Assembly (NCBI GenBank): GCA_943737045.1
Contig: CALSFV010000205.1
Location: forward strand, 1,132,001-1,196,000
DNA from: Parapristionchus giblindavisi
Lineage: Eukaryota; Nematoda; Chromadorea; Rhabditida; Diplogasteridae
Length of the DNA stretch: 64,000 nucleotides
Direction: 5' to 3'
The position numbers were made by a program, and so were the translations under genes. A model generated the notes under the pieces. It searched no databases, was not told where the DNA came from, and was given only the letters and a program-made list of their open reading frames with translations. This document shows, piece by piece, positions 1 to 11,400 of this stretch; within the stretch, counting starts at the first letter, position 1; each line of letters begins with the position of its first letter.

Positions 1-643
1 AATATTTAGGTGCGGGACTATGACGATACTGGCAACGATGCTCATAATCATGTCGAATTTTTCAAGCGCTAACCCTGATGGATCGAGAGAATACTATCAC
101 CGGAGGAAAGATTGGGTGCTAGCCAAATCAGCTCATATTATAGTCGCATAAAGTCTGCAAGAAAAAATATTGATTGAAATGCCGAAAATGTTCGGACGTG
201 AAATTTTCTCCTACCACGAATTGACGAAATATCATACGGTAGCCATTGATATCTGTGCCGGGGCAGTAAAAAAAAACAAAAAAAAACAAAGTGAAAGAGA
301 AAAGTCTGGCCAGGATAAGAAGTGACTCTTTGCCAAATCGATAGTTGATTGGCATAAGGAATAGGCTGATCTCATTATACATATCTTACATTATACATTA
401 TACATGTCTCATTATACAACCAGTGAATAAAAAGAGATCATGGATAGGTATAGAACTTCCCTAACAAACATCTGTCCATTGATGGTCTATTGGACCCTCT
501 CAGGCTCAAAGGCCTAATCTGACGAGTTCAACCACTACCTTGCGTTGTGATTTTTTGGTGATTTCTATGATAAATTCTAGTTCGACATTTAGGTATGGGG
601 ATCTCCAGCGAATTTAAACACGTAATTTTTCAAGTCCATTTAA
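1..643. other. intergenic sequence, no gene seen
   Basis: No exon-like reading frame with splice signals was found on either strand. The stretch is AT-rich with short runs such as an A-tract interrupted by C near 270-290. It may hold the flank of a gene lying to the left of the window. Confidence 0.4.
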
Positions 644-820
644 ATGTGGAATTATTCTACTATCGATGTGGAAAGCGATGAACTAAATTTGGATAAGAAC
701 GAAGCTGATGCAATTGATGATAATGTGTTGACATCTGATGAAGATCTAATAGTGACTTCCATCAGAAAGAACAAGAACGAAATTTTCAACATGGACGAAA
801 CAATTGAATTGGTGGATTGA
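644..820 (+). CDS. small acidic ORF, 58 aa, unknown
   Basis: An ATG at 644 directly follows an in-frame TAA at 641 and opens a 58-codon frame ending in TGA at 818-820. The product is strongly acidic (many Asp and Glu, with a KNKNE stretch) and has no signal peptide or membrane segment. It could be a free small gene, the last exon of a gene to the left, or chance. No family was recognised. Confidence 0.25.
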   Translation: MWNYSTIDVESDELNLDKNEADAIDDNVLTSDEDLIVTSIRKNKNEIFNMDETIELVD

Positions 821-1549
821 AAACTAACCGACGTTAATTCTGTTGAGAAAGATGTATTCAAATGGTGAAGATGTATGTGCTTATATCCCAAATGTATCAT
901 TTGATACAAATGTTTAAAAATATAAATTTCTACTTTCAGAACATTGCATTTTAGTTATTGATCGATCTGAAAACCAGTTAAAACAGTCCTAAACATCGAA
1001 AAAAGATGATTAGAAGCCAAAAGGAAACTAAAAAAAGTTTGCAAAAATTTTGTCTCGTGACCGGATTCGAACCTGCGTCGACGATTGTAACGCTAAAAAC
1101 CGCTAGTTTTTTGCCAATAAGTCATGTTCCGGAACGCAGATTTTTAAAATGACTGTGTTATTCGGATAGCTCATCTATTTTTACACAAGATATCAACTAA
1201 TTCAGGAACAAGAGATTTCTGTAAACTGGTCTGCTATTTAACGAAAGCAAAAAAATCTTGCATTTTATTGCAAAATCGGATTTTTCTCAAAAACCAATGA
1301 ACCAAATCTTTTGAAACTTGTCAGTTTTACATAACTTTCAATGCTCTTTCGAATGATATATGACACGATTGGAAAAAATGAATTTGATTTTTTCAGTTTT
1401 GGTAGATCAAAAATCGATAATTGGGGCCAATTTTTTGGCTGAAGTGTATCCCACCCCTAGGGACTCTAACTACCAAATATGAATGGTCTACGATGATTTT
1501 GAAACTTTGTGCCCTCACCCCTCCGCCCTTACAGAGAGCGCGTTTTAAC
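821..1549. other. non-coding stretch with a tRNA-like B box
   Basis: No convincing exon was found. At 1,058-1,095 the complement reads like a T-arm (B box GGTTCGAATCC), but a matching A box and acceptor stem are not clear, so this is at most a decayed tRNA-derived repeat. The final 50 bases form the upstream region of the RING gene. Confidence 0.35.
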
Positions 1550-4500
1550 ATGGATGAAAGGGTACGTTTAATTCTGGAATTTGTTGAATTTCATTGAAGT
1601 TAAAAAAACTCATTCACATTCTATTCTAATCTTCAAAATTTAGAAGCCAACGTGCAGAAAACAAATGTGAAGTCATAGAAACATTCGGAGTCATCGGTAG
1701 TTCTTTCTTCGTCCGGAACGTCTGTTTTAATATTCTGATTACAATGTTTAATTTAATTTAAATTCAGTGTAAAAAACATATCAAAGCTGAACTTAGAAAT
1801 GGAAAGATCACATTTAGTGATTCTGTAAAGGTAGACACAATATACCATATTTTGTAATCATAGAAGTTCTATTTTTATTGATCTGTTAATGTTTCCAGAT
1901 TAAAGATGGAATAAAACATTTATTCAAATCACACTGCAACCATTATTTCATTGAAAGAGCTGAGCATCCAAATGTTTCATTTGCAATTCCATTCAATGAA
2001 GATTATCGATCAACTAAAGGAATTCAATTCAATATTTCGATTGATAATCTGAAAAAATTTGATCATATTCATATTCACCAGTAAGTTATTATTACCGATT
2101 CTGTGTAAGGACCAAACCACCCTTGTGTGTCTGCGCCGAATGAACGGGTTAAAGGTGGAGACCCGCGAATGCTCATTCTCTCATGTATCTCGCTTATGCA
2201 AGTGTAAAGTGATATGCAAGAAGAGTGAGTCACAGCTTAGCGCAGTGGTAACACTTCTGTCTAGATAGCGCATGGCCGTGGGTTCGAATCCTATTGCCGA
2301 ACTTTCCTATTTTGAAAAAAGCGCGCCTTTGCCTGCGATTGCAAGACAGATTCATTCATGTTTCTAGCAATCAATAAGCAGAATTAGCGTTAAATACATG
2401 GTGTACTGTATGTAGAATAACTTTTGCTACCTTTCTGTCTTTACAGTTTGTTCACGAAAATATACGCGGGAGTCTAACTTTAATATGGTGTGCGCTCGAT
2501 GCATAAGTACAGTCGAATAGCAAAACAGTTGGTTAGATCATATTACTCCTGGTTTTAAGAGGAGGATTGAATAATTTTCATGAAGATGTGCGATTTTGGT
2601 CCTTCAGAAGGAAATTCATAGTGATTTCTCCGCAAACAATTAGACTTTTACGAACAATTATAACAAAAGTTCTATTAAAGATCTACTGGTATTTGAATAA
2701 TTTCATGTATGTCAGTAAGTTATTGATCTTGATTTGAGCAATACACAATATAATATTAAATATATTTATTTCTAGGAACTTATTATTTGGTATAATAAAT
2801 AATGACGTTCACGATGTATCTTCCATACGTCGTTTTCAATCTAAGTCAGCTTTGTATTTAGAGAAGAAAATACCAACGGTGAGGTTTAGTCGCAGCGCGA
2901 ATTCATATTAGAATGTCTACAGATGGATGAAAGATCAGTGATATTCGATCATTGGATATTTTATATATCCCTTGATGAGCTTGTCTCGGTGAATATGAAT
3001 GATCTATCATATGAAATTGTAGAAACAAAGTAAGTCAAAGATATTATAATCATATGAAATCAATATGATTATTCAGTTTCGTTAATGAACTGAAAATTAT
3101 TGGAATTGACACGACTGGCATGTTGAATGTCCAGATCGACTGTATGGCTACAAACCCTCATGGAAGTACTAAATTTTCAACTCACATTTATTCCACTCAC
3201 CTACCAGATAAATATATTGTAAGTTGATCGTATTTTTGTTGACCTTCTTTTCTGCACCCTTTAAATTTATGTAACCTTAAAGATAAAACCAGAAGCCATA
3301 AGTAAAATAGAAAGATCTCCGTATTCCGCACTTGAGGACTTCCAATGCTGTGAAATATGTGCGGGGATGTTTGGTTAGTTTATCTTCCATTTGACGCAAA
3401 TTAAATTCTAAATTACTTGTTTTTTTGATTTTGTTTTGTTTAAAGATTCACATATCCGAGTTCCTCATACTCTTCATTGTGGTCATACATTCTGCAAAAA
3501 ATGCATAGAAGCAGTCAAAAAAGATGATTGGTATGTTTCATGAATGAAATTTTCAATTTCAGCCAAATTGATTACAGCTACCCTTGCCCAAATTGTCGAA
3601 GAATAAATAAAATTGTTGATGGGCAATTTTTCGCAATCAACCGACTTGCTCTCAGTTAGTTTTAAACTTCAAAAATAAAAAAAAAACATGTGAAAAAGTT
3701 AGTTTACAGAACTTGCCGAACTGAAGATTAATACCAATGAAGAACCTATTGGCGATCCAATTGTTGAAGAAACTGACACATTTGTCAATTGTCTCTTCAA
3801 CAGTCTACGCTCTCTTGTTGTTGGAGAACAGAGAAATAGTGTGCGTAATAAAGAGACCATTGATAGAAGTCGCTATCCCCTTAAATATAATCAAAAGGTA
3901 TAGCTTATTTTTTAATATTTGAAATTTACACATGATAAAAGACAACGGACAATTAAAGCAACGTACTTGCCTTGAATAACAACACAAACTATTTTTGATA
4001 AACGGGTCACAAAATTTCTATGATAATTATACAGCTCCAGACTGAATATGTTGGAATGGAGAAAGGGGAAATAGAATTGAAAAAAGAGGAAATAATATCG
4101 AAGTGTGAATTATTTATTAATTTACAAAAGGAACTTACAAAGGTAATTTATCAATTAAAATAGTTTGAATCACAATTATGCGATGTTCAGAAAATGTCGA
4201 ATGTGCAACTTCGTGAGAAACTCCCTGCTGCAGATGCTCTTTTGACACTGGAAGTATGTAACTAGCATACTTATTTTAAATTAAAAAAAAACTAATTTAG
4301 GAAGCTAACAACCCGAAATCGACGGCTGATGAATTGAGTGATACATTCATTCAATCTGCTAATGGTTTCCACGTTAGTTTAGACAGTACAATAAGGGTGA
4401 AAGAGAGATTACGGATGCGCCCATGGGGATTCGAACCTGCGCCCCCTTCTGGATGGACAGTCACTCGAGTTACCATTAGGCCATGCGAACATCTTTGATT

Positions 4501-4857
4501 TCAATGCGCTCGTGTAAAAGGCGAGGATATAAAAAGAGCGAGGCGAATGTCAGACGGGTTTGAGCGAGAGGTAGTTGAGATAGGAACGAGTGGAATTGAA
4601 GAGTGAACGTGTATTTCGCTATTTATGGTGTATTTTTTTACCATATATTTCGGAAAGCTCGCCTGCTTAGCAGTTGCGCCGTTTTGTAATTGGTGTAGAG
4701 TTCTATTTCCCGGCTAGTGTACAGGCTCTGTTATGATTGAACTAACGTGTTTCATTGATTCGATAGACACTGCTATTAGATTGACTAGAGTGAGTTTAGT
4801 TTGTTTTTATTCAACATTGCAAGCTCATTTTTTCAGGAACAATTATCCACTTTCTGA
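1550..4857 (+). CDS. RING-finger (TRIM-like) protein, multi-exon
   Basis: Putative E3 ubiquitin ligase. A phase-consistent model has exons 1550-1561, 1768-1830, 1899-2080, 2776-2878, 2923-3029, 3077-3218, 3283-3373, 3446-3530, 3563-3654, 3710-3897, 4035-4142, 4191-4253, 4301-4396 and 4837-4857, giving about 450 residues. Most junctions use GTAAGT-like donors and TTTCAG-like acceptors. The RING finger (about residues 226-273) has CEIC, then HCGHTFCKKC, then CPNC, the C3HC4 pattern; this is seen directly. A charged, probably helical region follows. The N-terminal 200 residues were not recognised. Exon 10 (3710-3897) overlaps sequence resembling a repeat at 48.65 kb. The 3' end is unsure: a tRNA-like insertion follows 4396, and another frame of the last exon would stop at 4936. 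Ubiquitin ligase activity is inferred from the RING only. Confidence 0.7.
2090..2600. repeat. tRNA-containing repeat in a RING-gene intron
   Basis: The intron between exons 3 and 4 of the RING gene is swollen to about 700 bp. Its start (GTAAGGACCAAACCACCC) and its end (GGTTTTAAGAGGAGG) resemble sequence at 5,600-5,725 and 41,140-41,270, so this is a dispersed repeat. Positions 2,229-2,303 have an A-box-like TTAGCGCAGTGG and a B box GGTTCGAATCC about 45 bases apart. That resembles a tRNA, but no perfect cloverleaf was verified, so it is called tRNA-derived and not a functional tRNA. Confidence 0.5.
4413..4490 (-). repeat. tRNA-like sequence (tRNA-derived insertion)
   Basis: The complement reads ATGGCCTAATGGTAACTC (A box) followed about 40 bases later by GGTTCGAATCC (B box), with flanks that can pair weakly. 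It lies just after RING-gene exon 13, and if the donor at 4397 were skipped the reading frame would run through it. A genuine tRNA gene is possible but the stems were not shown to close. It may belong to a longer insertion running to about 4,735. Confidence 0.5.
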
Positions 4858-4936
4858 TGGACCAATTGATCACAACTATCAATGCCCATTATTACAATAC
4901 GAGGCCGTTTGCGTAAGAGTCGACTTAAATATGTGA

Positions 4937-5424
4937 AATCTGGAACAGTGAAAAAATCAAATTTTGTCATGTTTACTTTCACCTAGAGTCACCGTTGAGG
5001 CCAGACGACGTAGCCTTGAAATCGCGTTTTCAGTTATTCTAGTAATAAAATTTGCAGACTTTTACAACTAATGACTAATGCATTATATATTCTTATATTT
5101 CGATTGTCCTTTTTTTCCGAACTTTTAACTTTTTTTAAAACTTTTTTTTAGAAAACGTTAAAAATAAAACATGTCTACAGGGGGGGGGGGAACTATGTGT
5201 ACCAAAGATATGACAGCCCTGGCACGTGAAGTCCTATCGATGACGATGATAGAGCGAACTGTGTAGTTTATGAGAATTTGCCTATACTAAGAAATTTTAA
5301 AATGGAAACTTCTGTTATTATTGCTTATTTATTTATTTATCATACATCATAACGATGTTTCAACAAGTTTTTATTATTCATCAATCTTGAAATGGAAAAC
5401 GTTTATTCATATGCATAAATTTGT
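4937..5424. other. intergenic spacer between convergent genes
   Basis: This spacer lies between the RING gene (+) and the 3' end of kinase-gene copy A (-). It contains an 11-base G tract at 5,180-5,190 and otherwise AT-rich sequence. No further exon was seen. Confidence 0.5.
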
Positions 5425-8400
5425 CTATGTTTGAGTAGAATCTTTCCAATTTGAATTACTTGCAAATTCTCTCCATTTCCGATTTTCATCCAGCCATTCC
5501 TGCAATAAATATGTACTAAATTGCAAAAATACTATCAAAATGGTTTTGAGGATATACTTAAATCCGGTCCTCACGAAAAAAATTTGTCACATATTCCGCG
5601 TAAGGACAAAAACATCCCTACTGCCCTTGGACAACTGCATCATGGAGGCAACGAATCATTGTGTGTGCTCGATACATAAGGATGATAATTACACCATACC
5701 ATTCTTGGTTTTGGGAGGACGTTCGAACAGATTATGAAAATTTAGCGACTTCACGTTGAATTTCTTTACCTTTTTTTTCCTTTAATATTTAGAAATATTT
5801 ATTTTATAAACAATTATAAGATATGCTGCAAAAAAAAACTAGATTAAGTCAATCTCATCTAGATTGTCTTGTCCTTCTGTTAGACTTCTACTGCTTTTCT
5901 GTCAATCCTGCTTTCGGTTAAGCATTGTATTAAACTGGATCATTGTCCACCACCCCACCCCTCGCAACATGATTTAATTCCCAGCTGTTATGCGTTTCAA
6001 CCTCTGGTATTTCAAAACATAAAGTCTACTTAAAATACGTCACTGACTTAAAGTTTACTTCAAGTGAACTTCAAGTAAACTTCATGCTTTGTTCGTTACC
6101 CCCATTCGTTCGTTATGCAGTTGTCCGGAGGAGGTTTTGTCCTTTCAAGGAATAAGTCTTTTTTTAAAAATTACCTGGTCTGTTATTTCTTCCAGTTCAG
6201 CATTAACGTTCTTTAGATGATCTAGAATTCGTTCAGAACTGATCCTATTCTCCTTATTCTTTGTCATACATGCTTTAAATAAATTCTCCAACGACAAAAA
6301 GCTTTCACTCCTAATTGGCAGGCCATTTCTGAAAAAGTGACCATCCGTGTTTTTTTTTCGATAATGACACTATAAAGAATATATATTAATTATATAAATA
6401 AATTTATATAAATAATGTAAAACAAAACTATTTCGCACCCTAATCCTATTAGATTGTATAGTTGTTCTTTTGGAATGCCTTCATACGGAATACGAAGACA
6501 TATCATTTCCCATATAACTACACCATACGACCATACGTCTATCTGAAATATTCAAGGGAATTAATGGAATAAAAGAAATCAGAAATGGTCAGAAATCAGA
6601 AATCTGAAATCAAGGTCGTGGTCAGAAATCAAGAAACTTCTTCATTTTTAAAAATATTCGGACAACCCAATAGATATTTAATATCAATAATGTGTACCGT
6701 ATTATCAAATGGATCTCCTCGAATGTATTCTGGTGCCATCCACGGGGTTGAACCCTCGATTGATTTACTCAAGCTTAATGTACATTATCAGTTTTGAACA
6801 GCCCTGAGTTATTAACTGAAGTGAATAAAGCATTTTAGTCACTTAGACACCATTTTTGCTTTATAAATATAAAAAAAACGCTCCAATTTACTTCAGAATA
6901 CCGCAGTATTTACTAAATAAATGATATAAATTACCTCAGTGTTTGATCCTTTGCTGTTCCGAAATCACAAATTTTCACTGTTTTGTCTAGAGCGAGAAGA
7001 ATGCTGCAACATTTTAGATTTTTATTAAAATGTAAATTTTCATGGAAATTACTTATCTGGCTTGATATCACAGTGTATTATATGTACATTCACAGAATGC
7101 AAATATGTAAGACCCTCTGCGATTTCTGTCGCTATTCGAATAAATTCTGACCGTTCTGCAATTTGGGATTCGAATGGCGCAAAATAAAGGGATCAACTCT
7201 TCTATGATGTGATACCTTTTGAACAGTTTAATGATATTAATGTCTGACCTATTGGTTTTTCACTGCAACTACAATGGTTGACGATCTTTCTCAGTGAAGT
7301 GGTACAATATTCGAGAACTGTCACGCGAGCCCCGTCTAATTCTCCGATTCCACTGAATAAAATAAAGTAGATATAAGATAGATAAAGGAGTTATGTATTC
7401 GTCTTCTAACAGCGTAACTTTGTATACAGCTTAAGCATTTTAATTTTTTTTTATAAAAGTATGCAATATTTTAATTTCTCACACTATTTTAGACAAATTT
7501 ACTTTTTAGGCTAACTATGATGCTGCTCGCCAATTTCAATGATAACAGTACTTCTAGAGCTTACAAAAACTGTATAATATTAGGATGTTTGAGCCGTTTC
7601 AAGATCTCAGCCTCTCGCTCTGGTCCTCCTCGCTTGTACTCTTTCAATACCACATCAAATTGAACGGATGCTTTGAATAACGTTCCCTGAAAAGTAAATT
7701 AAATTGTCACACATTTTTTAATCTATCAACTTGTGTTGTGTATTCTAACTGTACACAGAGGTTAAATTTGCCCGAATGGCGTTAGTTGTTGAACGATTTG
7801 CACATATTCAGGCAAATGGCTAGACGAATGTGGACAAATCGTTTTCACAAGTGGTGTAAGTTGGCATATCTATTTCCCATATTTGGGCAAGTTTGCTCTC
7901 TGTGTAATTATTATATTTTCATACTTGTCCGCCGTCATCAATTTCTGACAAATTCCGGCCTCGATTGAACTTCAAGAACCTCGATAAATCGATCAATGGC
8001 AACTGAATAAATAATACTTATATATTCAATAAACAGGAGATATTTTACCCGATCCTTTTCAGCAAGTTGGGATTCAAGTTCTTGAACAGTTTTCCGTGAC
8101 CGCTCCCACTCGATTATCTGAAAAATATTTCCAAATAAAAATTGAAAAAAAAAACAAAATCAGTAATTTATCCAAAAAGTTCTATCTTTTGCTAAAGTAT
8201 AAAAATTGAATAGAATACCGATACAAGAGTTAACGAAAACAAAGAAAAAAATACTTTAAAAAAATACCAAAATCAGCAATTTATCCAACAAGTTCTCTCT
8301 TTGGCTAAAGTACAAAAATCGAATAGACCACCGTTAAAAGAGGTAACGAAAGCAAAGAAAAAAATACTTTAAAAAAATACCAAAATCAGCAATTTATCCA

Positions 8401-11400
8401 ACAAGTTCTCTCTTTGGCTAAAGTACAAAAATCTAATAGACCACCGTTAAAAGAGGTAACGAAAGCAAAGGGTTAAAAGTTACACAAGAGAATTTGTCCA
8501 CAAATTGCTTTTGATGTATCTCTAACATGATCTTACATGAGCAGGAATTCTGCAACTCCAAAGTTCTACGGTTTCATCCTTTTGCTCTACCGTAACTTGT
8601 CCATCTTCGGAAATACCAGCAATACGTTTCGATGAGTTAGGAGAAAGACTGGATATTAAGATTAATTCCTGTAATATGGTAGGAAACAAACTTTGTTGAT
8701 AGAGTTGAACATTTCAGAGTATCGATATTAATCATGATTATTGAGTCCGAAGCAATGCCACAAATAAAGTTCTTCCAGCCATACAAAGAAGCTCCATACG
8801 CAATCTGTAAAAATATAATAATGATATATCATGATTTGGCATTGATTATGATAGTGCAATAAACTCACGAATTGATTGATATCGAAATTGACCTCCTTTG
8901 CTTCGCATGAAGTCTCGAAATATTTTTTAATACTGAGAACATTGTCAACCCAATTCAACAGAAATAGTCGTCCACTAAAATGCTTAGATCTCTTTTGTAT
9001 TTTCTTTTGTAAATTCATCGCTATTTGCATTTTTGTGAATGGCAAAAATATGAATTTCGTTTTTAGTGATGAAATTTTGGTACCGGTGAACAATATATTG
9101 ATCGGATGTTTTGATCTCATCCAAATCAACATTGAAGTTTTTCCAGCAAACTCCATTCTCGTCTTCGCTTGCACACAATGCAAATGTTACATTATCTCTG
9201 TCCAATTTTCTTACGAATAAAACATTTCTATTCGGTTCCATAAGATGTTTATCATTTGCAAATATCTGTAAAAAGTAAAGTTAAAATATACTTATTGGAT
9301 TTATTGAAGCCTAATTAAATTACCTCTATATTAGATTGGATGATTTCCTTTTCGTCTTGTGTGATTTTCCATAACTGCGACTTTGCCTGCAACTCGAGTT
9401 GCCAACAAAATGAAAAAAAAATAAACGAACAAACCGATAGGAAAAAGACCGAATTTCCTATTTTGCCGATAATTCTCTCAAAGGAATGAGTTTTTCTGAT
9501 TGTGGTGCCTCTAAATATCCGTTCATTTGCCATAGCTAACCAAAATACGAAATTAGCTCACTTGTCAAAGAGAAATACTGACGATTTGTTCTCACTGAAA
9601 CCGACGGCGCTTTCTGAAATACATCAAACATACGATTTGATCTAAAGAAGCCGAAGGTTCTTAATGAAAATTCAACCAACGATCAATGGATAACTTTGTA
9701 CAGCAACCCAATGGAAATGTACATCAAAGCTAATTTAACTCTCCGCTCTGGCCACACTCTCTCACAAACGTCAAAATGAGAGCGAATTCAGAGTGGAGTG
9801 TTTAAAATTTGCTAGGGGTGTCACTTTAATATCAGTGAAATAATGCTTAATATAACCTTTGTCAAAGATGTAATATGTTCTACAATCATCGTTGAAGAAA
9901 TCGTTGGTAATATTTTTGAAAGACATCTGAAATTGAATGAAAATTATATGATGTTTATATGTTGTACCTCAATATGCGTCTTCTGTTTAATGGGAGATTG
10001 CCGGATCAGACTCTCGTGTTCGGCTTCATCCTGGTAATATCCTCTGATTATCGTGAATAAAATAGTTGTAATAAATATATAATTCATAAATGTAATAGCA
10101 ATAGTAAAAAAATCTATTCATGGTTTCATCAAAAACAACTACTGAATTGAAGGAAATCAAACTCACTGAAAGATCTTTGAGAAGAAGTGTGTGGGCGATA
10201 TATTGCGAGTTATTGGCTGAATTTTGTACCAGAACATGAACACCCTTCTCCTTTTTATGCAGTCCAATAAGGTCAAACTTGCTGTCTTCCGCATACTTAA
10301 CACTATAAACAATATGTTTTATTCGCAAAGACGTCGGTTTGGTGTCATTTCGTAAAATATGTTTTAAAACATTTTTTTCTCAGGAAAATTCGCATCATAT
10401 TAATCTGATGGCTACACTGACGGCAAACTCTCTCATATTTGAGCCATAGATTATCTAAGAATCAACAATTAGAGAAACGTGTGAAATAACTTGGTTAGCT
10501 TATTCCAGCCGGCACAATCTAGAGCGAGAGAGTATTATTAAAATGTGTCTTTTTTGGGAGAGTTTGGACTAAGCTATAATGGAATTACAAAAGTTTTTCA
10601 TACAACACGCAAATGCTGAACTTGGTAAACTTCTCCACCGTTGAAAAAACGCACTCCAAAATTTTCGCGAAATTTTCGGGAGATTTTTCTAAACGTTTTT
10701 TAAATGCATATAATTTTATTTTTGCTGAAAGCACAATGAAATGCCGAGAAAACGCCAAAAAATCGTAAAATGTGCGAAAATGCAATGTCGCGAGAATAAG
10801 TGGGCGGAGTCAGAGTATTGCGCGGCAAAGGCGCGGAATTTGTATTGTTCGGACAGTTTTAATTCTGTAATAACCTTTCCCTATGGTCCACTTAGGCAAC
10901 CTAACACTAAGAGAATTTACCGGGGGTGTATATGAGGCGAAATAATGTTTGAGCAAATAGTGAATTATCCTCTTACCCTCCAAGAAAGAAACAGTTCCAT
11001 TTGAGCTCTTTCGATATTACAATTAGTACACCGGAGTAGATCAATACTATTCTATTCCCGTATATGAACGGGTACGATATATATGTGCCGATCTGAATAT
11101 TATTATTCAAATATTATATTTTGAAAATCAATATGACTTCCTCATTTAGTCCCTCCAGTGTTATATCAACTACATTTCGAACAGCCGAATCTGCTTCGAT
11201 CTTAGTTATCTCCAATTGAAAACCATAGGCATTGAAGAGATAGAGTGATTGACTGTAAAAGTAATATACTACATTACTTTTACAGTACACCACTTCGCCT
11301 CCCTACTGTAATATACTACAGTAGGGAGGCGAAGTGGTGTAGTGGTCTATGGCGCGCCCCATCATTCCATCTGTCCTGGGTTCGATTCCCGGTCGTTTCA

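Noticed and set aside
1058..1095. tRNA gene on the minus strand
   Set aside because: Only a B-box-like arm is convincing; no matching A box or acceptor stem was found.
8158..8470. CRISPR-like array
   Set aside because: The 113-bp units are contiguous with no unique spacers, and the sequence is a eukaryotic intron.
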